A stretch of 21,233 bases of DNA from Pelargonium cotyledonis (GCA_036897625.1 JAYMTA010001199.1:1-21233), one strand, 5' to 3'; counted from the stretch's first letter, positions 9,062-18,962 are shown. The notes: generated by a model from the sequence alone, not told the origin. Made by a program: numbers and translations.

Positions 9062-12000
9062 CTAAGAAGCAAGGCTCATACTAGGACAACTATCCACATT
9101 GCAAGCCAACAAGTCCCTATAATCTCTGGATATTCTAAATGAGTCATACACTTTTCCATCACTGCTCTTTTTGTACTCAAACAACAGCTCTGAATGGTTC
9201 ATTGATGTGAGCTTCACAAACCCAAAATCATAGTCCCTGAACACACTCCATTTGGCCACATTCTCACTGAATTCTGATAGACTTGCTCCTCCACCCCCAG
9301 CTACTACATGGATTGTCCCTTTCAAGCTGCCCTTGTAAAGGCTCTTCTCTTTTCTGGTGCAAGTGTTCTATACAAACCATACAATGCTTCATTAGCTATA
9401 ATGCAAGTGTTGTATATATATTCGTTTAATTTTGCTAAGCAACGTATATGCGTAGACAAGAGCAATATGTACCTGGTAAATGGGACATGTCCTTTCATAG
9501 TTGTGTACATGGCCATAAATGGCAATGTCAACCTTGTACTTCTGCAAAAGTTTCTGAATATAGTCCCTCCCCATTGGCTCTCCGAATGACCCTTCTTCGG
9601 CGTATAAGCTGCTAGACGAGTAGCCCAACACTCTATGCGCGAGAAAGATGAGCCAAGGTTGTGTTTGCCTGTTGACAGATGCAAAGCAATGTTCGATAAA
9701 CTGGTATTGCTCCGTCCCTTCCCTCCAATCATGTTCTGTGTTTGCTACGCAGAAACGGAACATTCCATGATCAACGAAGTACCTGGAAATGAGAAAAGAA
9801 CAATGGCTTATTGTGAGCAACAATGCTAAGAAGTGTTTTGCATAGTAAATCTACAACTATAAACAATACTTGACCAAATAGAGCTTCATTTTCTTAACAT
9901 TTTGATTGTAACAAGGAAAGAATATAAAGAATATAATCACGATGTTCTCTTACCAGAACTTATTTGGATTCTCTGCAGGAACATAGAACATATTCTCAGC
10001 CAGCACACCACATTCTCCTCCTGAATCTGAGTTCCCGTAAAAGGATCCTGTTCCAGGCCAGTCACGCTCGTTGTTTCCACTGGAACGGACAAAAACAAAA
10101 CCTCTTCAATCATACCAGAAAATGAGTTTACTCTTCAATCAAGCTCGAGAAAAAGTTACTGTATACAAACCTCGCTATCATGTAGGGGATGGTTGAGGCA
10201 ATAGGCTCAATCTGAGCAGTGAACTGGTCCCACTGTGAAATATATCCATTTGCATAACTTATACCTCCAATGTGAAAGACCATATCGATGTTCTCCAAGT
10301 CCTCAATTAGTCGTTGAGTAGTATTTTGCGACCCTGGCTGATAAATGTTATTCTCATTCGAACTATCAGCTTCATACTGCAAGGTAATAAAAACACATGT
10401 TGTAAACTTCACGTAAGCACATATTAATACACATCATGATATGATGAGATTCACAACATTCTAGCATTTAACATATCGGTAGTTATGTTGCAAAGACAAG
10501 GACACAAGATACAGGACACGACAAGACACGGATATGGACACGGCAACATGCAATTTTTATAAAAGGAGGTATTGTGAAGAGGAATTATACCTTTCCCATG
10601 TTACCAAAAATGACTACTCGCTGCAAAGACTCTTGTCCAGGGTAAGGAGGTGATGTAAAATTGTATTCACGGCTCCAAACACGTGCGCCGTTGAGTAATC
10701 TATGTCCCATCCTGTATGTATACCTACATAATCCATAAGAATATTTAGGTTTAGATGCATTTACAGCTTAAGAATGCGCGGGAAACCACAAACCTACTGA
10801 TAATTTCAAGTAAAAAAAAAATAACTTTCTGACACTCAATCATGCACTGTTTTTCATTATCGCCTTTATTAATCAAAGAACTTGAGATGTTTACTGAATT
10901 CTCCAATTCACAAGAATCTTGAACATCTATATGTAAATTACAAATAACAATATGCTAATCCTTATAGCAGATATAACATACAGTGTGTTAGGCCATAAGT
11001 CTCTCATAAAGCTAGTGTGTAAAAACCCAGGATCCCGCCACCCTACAGTTCTTGCTGGTGCACCTGCATGCATAAACTGATCATGTGAATAGTATAGAAT
11101 CAAAAGGTATACCGTTTTAACAAATTGAAGAAACTTATAATTTCAAGAGGAAGTCCAACCGGAAAACCAGCAAAAGACGACTAAAAAATTTGTTAATCCA
11201 AACGTGTTCAATCCGATGCCTTGTTAGTCTTTGTGTATTACTGTTACAAGATTGGTAAAAAAAACATATATACATAATTTGAGAAGCCATTACAATTTGA
11301 CAACATCATGACTACATATCCTTCTGAATCCAATTATAACAGTAACATATGAGAAGCCTATATAATTTCAATTTAGTTCTCAATCATATCTTCATCAGCA
11401 AATTGAGTAGATTTATAAATGTGTTTCACACAAACAAAAGACACAAGAATAAAAAACGTTACGCACCACACATGGTACCGCGATTAAAAGTCAAAGTCCC
11501 TGCTGGGGAACGTACACGTGGTCCGCCCTTTGGACGCCATTCAACAAATGGTTCGGCTTCATCTAACCCATATCCACTTGTCCATCTCACAACGATCTGA
11601 GTATTTAGTTACAAAGTATTATTAATAACTAGTAGAAGTGACACAAAGTAAGATCACATCAGTAATTCGTTGAGCAAATATTGTATAACATATGCCAAAT
11701 TGCGCAGAAATAAGTAGTTTTGGGGAGTAACAATATGAAAAACTTACTGTATTCCATTCTTTTCCTTGTGATAAGCGCGGAAAAGCTGGAGCTTTCGGAT
11801 TGGCAAAACTTAATGATTTTGACACGGCTACCAGCTTTGGCTGAAAGAAATCTTGCTAAATTAATTTGATCAAAAAACTTGAGAACAAATAAATTTGCAT
11901 GTAATACAAAAACAGAGTCTTTGTTTGACAGTTCACGAACAACCAAATGCTTATGATTTCAAATATTTGAAGCAAACATGTAACAATCATTGAATATATA

Positions 12001-13003
12001 CAGTTTGGTTCATGCAAGGCAAAGAAACCATCTACTACACATATGCACATAATATGACACAGACAACTATTCACATACATTTGATAATCCACCGGAAAAT
12101 AGTGCGAAAGAAAAATCCGATCTCTGGTTGATTATTCGAAGCTGCAATGTTCCTCTTCCTGTACTTGTGTAGTGGGAATTGGAGTAATTTGCATATTGGT
12201 ACTGCAAAAGTTGAGAGAGAGAGATCATTCACTTTTAGTGATCATTTTAGGCTAAGTAAAGCAGTTCCAAGTTGGTCAACTACAAAATGGTCATGGAAAA
12301 GCAGTGTGGCACAAACCTTAATAGGTGCATAACACAATAGTGGAGAGAGGACATTCGGATTTTCCCTTGGGCAGGTGGAAGTACTGAAAAGTATGAAAAA
12401 CGCCTTCAGAACATTAGAAAATGAACATATATATGATGTAATCCCGGGAAGAAAAAAAATTAACAAGCTGGACTAATTTTCAGCAGAAAGCAGCAACAAT
12501 AACAGAAACAACAATAAATATAGAACAAAATATTTGTATTACCTGATATTTGCGGGAGAAAACACTCCAATCCAATCATTATTTGATGGATTTGGAGAGC
12601 TATAAACCAAAGTCACCAAGTCTGAATTACGTCCCTATGAGAGAAAAAGCTTGAATCAAAATCAACCCTCACTTGTGGGCACGAAACCTTGAAGCCTTAC
12701 AAGATTTATCTCAGAGGAAAAGTGACGTTAAATCTTTTAGGAGTGCACTTAAGTTGGCATATACATTTGCATTGAGCCATTGTTTTAAGAGAGAATCAAA
12801 GAAGAGACTATGCAAAAGAAACTTACTCTTATTCCAAGAACAGGAGGAAAGATTCCAACATAGGTCCCACGATGAAGAGCAAGTCTTGCCCTCTTGATAT
12901 CAATTTTAGCAAGAGGATGATCCTGATGATCAAGAGATGTTGCTCTACTGAGGCTCGACAGAACAAACAGAACAGGCAACATGATGACCCCAAAAACTCT
13001 CAT
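9062..13003 (-). CDS. Purple acid phosphatase-like, PAP1/PAP27 type, tandem copy B, probably non-catalytic (12 coding exons)
   Basis: Paralogue of copy A. Coding exons, 5' to 3': 12827-13003, 12543-12634, 12317-12383, 12079-12201, 11748-11840, 11467-11596, 10982-11063, 10591-10723, 10171-10376, 9954-10079, 9473-9782, 9062-9367. All junctions are GT-AG; the sum is 1845 nt (614 residues plus TAG). Only exon 1 differs in length from copy A. A signal peptide covers about residues 1-22, and the domain order is as in copy A. The metal site is damaged: GDMG is GNMG (N296), GDxxY is GGISY (G337, Y340 kept), GNHE is GNNE (N371), and the downstream ADTEHDW is ANTEHDW (N424). The later FLAH (H459) and GHVH (H501, H503) are kept. 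Known PAP chemistry needs the first two aspartates to hold the di-metal centre, so I infer little or no phosphatase activity. The open frame and splice sites suggest it is still expressed, perhaps in a structural or binding role. Confidence 0.9.
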
Positions 13004-13133
13004 TCTTTTCGATCTTTGAAATCAACATAAAAGAAGCTACATAAAATTCAGAAGCAATTAAGAAAGGTTCTCCACATAACTAAGGAGTCGATGATATACT
13101 AATGCCACTAAAGAAGCAACATATTGCCTCATG

Positions 13134-13172
13134 AAAAAAAAAAAAAAAAACAACAACAGCAACAACAATAAC
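13134..13172 (+). repeat. A-run followed by CAA-rich low-complexity tract
   Basis: An A-run of about 17 bases is followed by caacaacagcaacaacaata, a degenerate CAA microsatellite. It lies in the presumed leader of copy B and probably varies in length between individuals. Confidence 0.7.
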
Positions 13173-13282
13173 AGAACAGAAAAGCTAGAAGCAAGCTCTA
13201 GCAAAGTTGACAACTAAATCTAAATAAGATATAAATATAAAACTTTTGGGCACAAGTAAGAAGTCTTCTAGTGAAATTTAAG

Positions 13283-13290
13283 TATATATA
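13283..13290 (-). promoter_or_regulatory. Possible TATA box of PAP-B
   Basis: TATATATA on the minus strand, 280 bp upstream of the start codon. A start near 13255 would give a leader of about 250 nt. The AT-rich surroundings make this a weak call. Confidence 0.3.
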
Positions 13291-14504
13291 CGGGTCTATC
13301 AGAATATGACACTGTATACGTAACCCATTAAAGATTCATTGAAACCAAAGACTACCACAACTTGGATGTCATCAAGTTCCATATTCACTAGTTTGAGAGC
13401 TGGACAGCAACGACGATACATAAAATACAATATGATATGAGAAAAGTGCGTACATTAGTGGCTATGTGTCAACTTTACTGATGACAGATAAGAACTGGAG
13501 TATAATGAAAATGATAGATGTGGGTGTGGGCTGGTGAGAAGTGACTTATTGGCGGCATGGCGTGGATTTTATTGGAGTCTTTGATGATTTGAATAGAAAG
13601 ATAAAGGTGGTGAGGTTGTTAAAAGATTCAAAAAGAATGTAAAATCCAGGAGTAGATGGAGTGTCATCTTTCTACGCTTGCATAGCCTAAAGAACATGGG
13701 TTTTGTTTTGTTTTTGTCTTTCTTGTTTCAACTATTAATACATTCTGAATTTTCAAATCTTATAATGAACAATTCTGTTTACAGCCCTGTATTTAGTATT
13801 TACCAGTAGTAGAACACTTGAAATTAATGACAAGAAGTTGGGGACTTTGGCTTTGAGAGGTTCATGGTCACTTGGGTCTTGATAGTGAGGTTAGGATGCT
13901 AGTTTGTTGCATTTCCATGGCACTTCATGAGACTATTGACGCCAATTGCTTCGAGTGTCTTAGTTCTCTGTTTTGTGAGGCTGTTGATATCACAATTGTG
14001 TATGCATAAAAAACTTCTAATATCTAATATTACCTCAAAGATTAATCTTGAACCTTCAGATCAGAGATAACCAGTAGACATAAAAAAAATAGTTCAATGA
14101 AGGGAAAGGAAGTATCCAATCCATTTTTATATATACTTTTCCTATAATAAAATATCCCAAAGATTAACGCTTAAAATTGTTTTGCTTCTACAAGCCATGC
14201 AAAGTTGGCTTCTGCCTAAACTTAAACCTAACTCCACCATTGTGGTTTCATATAATAAAGTCACAGGATTTAAACTCAAGATGTTCTCATGATAGCATGC
14301 TATCATTTTGGAGAAATACTTTCTTGATTCCAAACTCATAAAAAGGAGTTTGGGACATTGAGAATATTAAATCAATTTAAAGATATTAATCCAAGATCCT
14401 CAGAAGATGACCATGAAAGTTGGGGCAAAAGCACCTGGTATTCATGATTCCTTATTCAACAAAAGGTAACAAAATGTTTCTTTAAATCCAGATCAAGATG
14501 ATGG

Positions 14505-14975
14505 CGACGTACTGGAGCAACTATCCACAATGCAAGCCAAGAAGTCCCTATAGTCCCTAGATATTCTGACTGAGCCATACACCTTTCATCACTGCTTCTC
14601 TTGTGTACTCGAACATTAGGTTCATTTGATCAAATGCTGTAAGTTTCACAAACCGTCAAACCCGTGGATTGTCTCGTTCAGTTGCCCTTGTAATAGTTTC
14701 TCTCTTTGTTGGTGCAAATATATATTCTGCAGCAATAAAAATTACGGCTAAATAGTCAGTTACAAGAATGCAGTGACAACATAAGATCGTCGTGTGAAGT
14801 TGTTATGAGCGTACCTGGTAAATGGGACATGATCCTTCATAGCCGTGGGGATGGCCAAAGATGGCAATATCAACCTTGTACTTTTGCCAGAGTTTTTGAA
14901 GCCTGTCCATCCCCATTGGCTCCACAGATGATCCTGGTCCTCCAGCTCTGGAACATGCCACAGTCAGTAGGGTAC
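14505..14975 (-). pseudogene. Decayed 3' fragment of a third PAP copy (exons 11 and 12)
   Basis: Two blocks match the last two exons of copies A and B in order and orientation. Block 14815-14975 corresponds to exon 11 and still has its acceptor (upper edge 14975) and its donor after the IYQ codons. It lacks the middle of the exon, including the FLAH motif, and its GHVH region reads GHPHGYEGS. Block 14510-14725 corresponds to exon 12, but has lost roughly 90 bp (the AGG...FGF stretch) and carries frameshifts. Exons 1-10 are absent. It is a dead remnant showing that the cluster once had at least three members. Confidence 0.85.
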
Positions 14976-15108
14976 CTGATCAAAGAAATTAATAAAGTGT
15001 CAAGACAAACTCAGTGTTTTTCCTTCAAATCCAAACATATAGCTTCTTTTACCTTGTCCTTCTCATCTATTCCCTCAGATATGCAATACTGATCAAACTT
15101 AAGCTTAG

Positions 15109-15520
15109 GCGCAAACGAATTTCCGTTACAAATCTGCCGTCGTCTCAGTGAATTCCGACATCTACATCCTCGGCGGCCGCATCTCCACCGCCCAAGACGG
15201 TACTGTGTAGTATGCCGATGATGTTCATCGCATTGAAGCAACCTATCGTCAAGTGTGCATCTCTTGACGGCAAGATCTTCCTATTTCTGGTGCTCACCGA
15301 AGATCTTCTCCGCCGCAGTAACGCAGAGCTCGACCCAAACCCTATTGCGGAGAAAGTAATACTGGACGTCTTCGATCCAACTCTCTCAAAGTGGATACAC
15401 AATACAGAAAGTAAGGCAAAACAGCCTGATCGGTTGAGAGGCATTGATCCGGTGTTTCCTGTGATTGCAGATCCTCATAACCATCTTCATTTCAATTGTA
15501 TGTATCATATTATTGAAATT
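15109..15520 (+). pseudogene. Kelch-repeat protein remnant, frameshifted
   Basis: From 15109 one frame reads a kelch-type blade (RYKSAVVSVNSDIYILGG) before a stop at 15208-15210. The following sequence continues in the next frame from about 15212 to 15505 with CASLDGKIFLF and DVFDPTLSKW, again typical of kelch blades in plant F-box/kelch or kelch-only proteins. A frameshift and two stops just upstream of 15109 mean no intact product. It may be a single truncated exon, since gtatgt at its right end could be an old donor. The base composition is more GC-rich than its neighbours, as expected of former coding DNA. The kelch family is a reasonable call; the parent gene is not known. Confidence 0.6.
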
Positions 15521-15880
15521 TCATGAGAACCATTATAAACATATATCCCAGCAGCTCTATGGGTAAAAACAAGTTTTTTTTTTTTTTAACAAAATCAGTA
15601 ATATGAATTTGTTAGTTCCTTGTCTTATTAAGCAAGAAAAAGGTAAACAAAAACAATTGAACATGATAGACATATCACCTATTAAGCAAATTCCTTTCTG
15701 CCAAAAAAATGCAACAAGTTTGTTTATACATAAAGCAATGCACAGACTAATTCAGCCCAAAAACGTTTATGCATTCAAACCAACCCAATTCTTGAATGCC
15801 ACAAGAGCTTCCCTTTTTCTGTTATTTTTTCCCAACTTTGATACTTTGAGCTTCTTATGTTTCTCCATGAACACAGGCTT
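15521..15880. other. Downstream region of the PPR gene
   Basis: No gene. A 14-base T-run lies at 15574-15587. The region nearer 15880 should contain the 3' untranslated end of the minus-strand PPR gene. A plus-strand open frame here has no recognisable similarity and was not annotated. Confidence 0.5.
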
Positions 15881-17722
15881 TTACCTCCCTTTGTCCCCCA
15901 AGATTTTCCTTTCCTGACATTTCTCAACAACTTGCATCACTGCTTCGAAGAAACCGCCTTTAACAAAGGCATACAGGAATGCATCAACCAAGCTGTGCTC
16001 AAATTTGACGCCCTTCTCTGTATCGGTTGAAATGTTTTGTTGAACCTCCTTCCACAACATTAAAACATTCGAATATTTCTCTGCAGTAACATATCCATTT
16101 ATAAGAGACAGATATGTCTGGTCATTCGGTTCATATTGCAAGAATATCATTCTTCTTAAAGTTCTTCTCGCATCATCCAAATTCTCAACCTTACAGAAGG
16201 CATGAATAATTGAATTCCAGTCATGAGTACCCACTTCAATCCTAGGGTCCCCAACAACTTCGTCTAAAAAAGTTGCCATTAACTCAGGACGGTGATTCTC
16301 TACTAACCCGGTCATTATAGTTAAGTAACTCCTCATCAAGTCAGGAATTCCCGACCTCCTCATGTTCTCAAACAAGGAAAAAGCCGACTGAAAATCTTGG
16401 CTCATCATGGATGCATCTATTAAACCATCATAGTTTCCAGAATCCAATTGCAGCCCCGAACTGCTGATTTCCATCACCAATTGAGTTGCTTCAGCGGTTC
16501 GTCGCTCTTTACAGTAACCCTTCAAGATTGGCACATACACACCGAGCCCCACATAACCTCCCTGCATTCTCATTTCTTCAAGAATGCTGTGTGCCTTACT
16601 TGAAAACCCAAGATTGACACAAGCATTGACAACACCGAAACCAATAGATCCATCAGCCACGACCATTGAAGGCTCCAACTTTTGGGCTTCAATAATCAAT
16701 TTTGACAAATCCTTAATACTTCCATATTGAAGAAATCCTCTGACAACTTCACGATATGTTTGTTCACCAAAATTTGAATCTTCTCTATCTCCTTTTCTCA
16801 CACTATGCAGAAGAGTAGCTGAAACTAATTTTATATTGCCCGACTTAATATACCCGCTAATCAAATTACTGTAAAAAAAACATCTGTTTGAGAAACCAAG
16901 CCCATCCATCAGAACCTCCAACTGTTTTATCTTTTCTGGAAGCCCCTTAAGTGCATACAAATAAGCAAGAAACCCAAAACTCAACTCATTAGGCCGAAGA
17001 CCCAAAACCGACATTGTCTCCAAAACCTTCTCCGCATCACTCTCCGATTCAAGATCACAACAACACCCCTCCAGTGCAGCATTACAACCCACCAAGTCGG
17101 GTTTCATAAAATCCAACTTCTCGCCCACAGCAATCCTACAGTTCTCATCGAAAACCCTCAAGAAAGCAGCAAAATTACCAGACCTCCTACTAATTTCAAC
17201 CAACAAACTGCCCCACAACCCAAAAGGCACAAAGTACCTATTTTTAAACAAGCACTCAACCAGAGCAAGTGCAGGACCAGCAACATTAGCAAGTTTCATG
17301 GAATTAAGCACAGATTCAATAGTTTCATGCTCTATCAATCTTGGGTTTTTCTCAATCACATAAACAACAGAAGCAAAAGCCCTCTTCAAATTGTGGGTGT
17401 CACCAAGTGATGACAAGTGAGTGATGAGAGTGTTGGTGAGGGACTTACTTGGGAAAACAGAGTTCCTGGTGAGGATTTTGAAGGACCTCCATGCCTCATC
17501 AGTGTTGCTGGCCTGGAGGGACTTATGGAGGGTGGACTGAAGGGTGGTCCTGTTTTCTAGGGTTAGGGTTTTGGGGAGGTTGGTGGTGGGGATTGAGGAA
17601 GATTGTGGAGTGGTTGGTTTTGGAGCAAAAATGGAGGGTTTGAGGAAGGAGGAGAGAGACGGGTTTTGAGATTTGGTGGAGAAGGGTCTGTGTGGGAATG
17701 TTGAGAGTGCTCTTCTCCACAT
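15881..17722 (-). CDS. Pentatricopeptide repeat protein, P class, mitochondrial
   Basis: A single uninterrupted frame of 613 residues ending in TAA, intronless like most plant PPR genes. PPR proteins are helical-repeat RNA-binding proteins that act on organelle transcripts in splicing, editing, stability or translation. The N-terminus (MWRRALSTFPHRPFSTKS) is rich in Arg, Ser and Thr with no acidic residues, as in a mitochondrial presequence. Degenerate 35-residue helical repeats run from about residue 75 to 600. The clearest include those beginning FFYSNLISGYIKSG, GVYVPILKGYCKERR, GNYDGLIDASM, HDWNSIIHAFCKVENL and QTYLSLINGYVTAEK. No E or DYW editing domain follows, so this is P class. From memory it resembles the Arabidopsis At1g68980/At1g69290 group, which I cannot confirm. 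The start codon is the first ATG. An overlapping out-of-frame reading upstream begins with TTG, so it is not an upstream ATG. Confidence 0.93.
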   Translation of the reverse strand: MWRRALSTFPHRPFSTKSQNPSLSSFLKPSIFAPKPTTPQSSSIPTTNLPKTLTLENRTTLQSTLHKSLQASNTDEAWRSFKILTRNSVFPSKSLTNTLITHLSSLGDTHNLKRAFASVVYVIEKNPRLIEHETIESVLNSMKLANVAGPALALVECLFKNRYFVPFGLWGSLLVEISRRSGNFAAFLRVFDENCRIAVGEKLDFMKPDLVGCNAALEGCCCDLESESDAEKVLETMSVLGLRPNELSFGFLAYLYALKGLPEKIKQLEVLMDGLGFSNRCFFYSNLISGYIKSGNIKLVSATLLHSVRKGDREDSNFGEQTYREVVRGFLQYGSIKDLSKLIIEAQKLEPSMVVADGSIGFGVVNACVNLGFSSKAHSILEEMRMQGGYVGLGVYVPILKGYCKERRTAEATQLVMEISSSGLQLDSGNYDGLIDASMMSQDFQSAFSLFENMRRSGIPDLMRSYLTIMTGLVENHRPELMATFLDEVVGDPRIEVGTHDWNSIIHAFCKVENLDDARRTLRRMIFLQYEPNDQTYLSLINGYVTAEKYSNVLMLWKEVQQNISTDTEKGVKFEHSLVDAFLYAFVKGGFFEAVMQVVEKCQERKILGDKGR

Positions 17723-17856
17723 TTCTCAGATCAAAAAACGGAGAAATTTTCAAATTCTAGCTATCTGCCATATTGCCATGAATGTGGGTGCTGTTTAAGG
17801 TCTGAAACCTGATTGTGTAACGTTTAAATATTCAGCATCACACGCTTAATCAAAAA
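17723..17856. promoter_or_regulatory. Short divergent intergenic region between PPR and tRNA-Asn
   Basis: Only 134 bp separate the PPR start codon on the minus strand from the tRNA on the plus strand. The leader and core promoter of the PPR gene must therefore lie here or overlap the tRNA gene. The tRNA side ends in CAAAAA immediately before the mature 5' end, like the CAA motif often found upstream of plant tRNA genes. Confidence 0.6.
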
Positions 17857-17873
17857 GCTGGAATAGCTCAGTT

Positions 17874-17906
<33 letters not shown>

Positions 17907-17930
17907 GAGGGTCAAGCCCTCCTTCTAGCG
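17857..17930 (+). tRNA. tRNA-Asn (anticodon GTT), nuclear cytosolic type, with variant T loop
   Basis: A 74-nt cloverleaf. The acceptor stem is GCTGGAA with TTCTAGC (one G-U pair) and G as discriminator. The D arm is of the AGCTCAGTTGGTTAGAGC type. The anticodon stem is TGTGG/CCACA with loop CTGTTAA, placing anticodon GTT at 17891-17893. The T stem is GGAGG/CCTCC. There is no intron and no encoded CCA, as usual for nuclear genes. The T loop reads GTCAAGC: position 54 (17911), which is T in nearly all tRNAs and part of the pol III B box, is G. The rest matches the plant tRNA-Asn consensus as I remember it. It may be functional at reduced level, or a recently damaged copy. Confidence 0.93.
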
Positions 17931-17933
17931 ATC

Positions 17934-17938
17934 TTTTT
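17934..17938 (+). terminator. Pol III terminator of tRNA-Asn
   Basis: TTTTT begins three bases after the tRNA 3' end, the usual length and distance for RNA polymerase III termination. Confidence 0.8.
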
Positions 17939-17944
17939 GCACTT

Positions 17945-18310
17945 TTATCCTCTTTTTCCTTCGTTTTTCTATTTTGCTACCAGCATTTTTTCAGTTTTTT
18001 CAGTTTAATCCTCCAACAACCAAAATTATTTTCAATTTTGTTTGCAACATATTTTCAGTTTAATTCTCCTTTAGCTTCCTTTTCCTTCTTTTTTCTATTT
18101 TGTTCCCAGCAGAATTCCACATTTTTCAATTTAATCCCCCAATAAACAAAATTATTTCAATTTCGTTTCTAGCATATTTTCAGTTTAATCCTCCAACAGG
18201 CAAAATTATTTTTAAATTTTGTTACTAGCAAAATTTCAGTGTTTTTGAATTAAATCCTCCAACAAGGTAATTTATTTTAGATTTTGTCAATAGCATATTT
18301 TCAGTTTTCT
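17945..18310 (+). repeat. Degenerate tandem repeat, units of about 55-70 bp
   Basis: The phrase cagtttaatcctcc and close variants recur at 18001, 18056, 18127, 18181, 18248 and 18311. Each is followed by similar sequence (caaaattatttcaattttgtt then agcatatttt). A second, longer phrase (tccttc...ctattttg then accagca or cccagca) recurs near 17957-17985 and 18075-18112, so there is a higher-order level as well. The open frame through it is Phe/Ser-rich, low-complexity and not a gene. Confidence 0.75.
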
Positions 18311-18803
18311 CAGTTTAATTCTCTAATCATCAAATTACTATTATTCGAAAAAGATGTGTACGTCGAATTCAAATTTTTTGTCCATTTATTTTCTCGTAAT
18401 CCAAGATTTTTTGTTTTGACATTTTGTGTGTTAATTCTCCAAATCCTCAAAACTAAAACAATTGAAATATGCAACGGATATTTACTTGATTCGATTGACC
18501 CTATGGCAATAATCAAAATCGAGTTTGTGTGTATGCAAAAGTCATTATGATTAGATTTCTCAGGCTAATTCTCTAATCATCAAATTACAGTTATTTGAAT
18601 AAGATGTTCATGTCAAGTTCAAACTTTTGTCCATTCATTCTCATAATCAAAAGTTTTCATTTTTTTTTTTTACATTTTGTCAGTTAATTCACCCCATACT
18701 CAAAACTAAAATTATTGAAATAAGCAGTGGATATTAACTTTGATCGGATTGACCTAAGGTAATACTCAAAATCGAGTTTTTGGATATGCAAAAAAACATT
18801 TTG
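18311..18803 (+). repeat. Two diverged tandem copies of a ~250-bp unit
   Basis: 18311-18560 and 18561-18803 align over their whole length, both opening with caG(T/G)(T/C)TAATTCTCTAATC-type sequence. They share ctcaaaactaaaa, gattgacct or gattgaccct, and caaaatcgagttt in the same order. They differ by many substitutions and small indels, so the duplication is old. The first copy also starts with the phrase of the neighbouring short-unit array, which suggests the two arrays share an origin. No coding potential is seen. Confidence 0.75.
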
Positions 18804-18962
18804 GAGAAGGTCTTGAGATTTGTGCCAACTCACGCGCAAGCTCACAAATAACACGTTGGATCAAACGCCAATTACCGTCCTCTTGCCTCATGTTATATGG
18901 TGCCCATTATTAACCAAACCACATGATCCTTGTGCCACTTCCAGAAACAATATAGTAGTATA

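Larger units (their letters stand above)
13004..14504. other. Upstream region of PAP-B, no gene seen
   Basis: Contains the presumed leader and promoter of copy B and no supported coding sequence. The homologue of the copy A leader acceptor (TTGATTTCA followed by AAG) lies near 13013-13026, so a leader intron may also exist here. I saw no further phosphatase exons between copy B and the tail fragment at 14505. Confidence 0.5.

Noticed and set aside
15212..15526. 104-codon plus-strand frame as an independent gene
   Set aside because: It continues the kelch blades of the preceding frame after a frameshift and is better read as part of one pseudogene.
15574..15587. T-run near the kelch remnant as a sign of retroposition
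   Set aside because: The kelch remnant is on the plus strand, so a poly(A) tail would appear as A on the plus strand; the run is in the wrong orientation.
17523..17753. Overlapping upstream open frame across the PPR start codon
   Set aside because: The frame begins with TTG, not ATG, and its product is a low-complexity out-of-frame reading of the presequence, so it is not an upstream ORF in the plant sense.
17885..18145. Phe/Ser-rich plus-strand frame starting in the tRNA gene
   Set aside because: It begins inside the tRNA and runs through a degenerate tandem repeat, so composition explains it.
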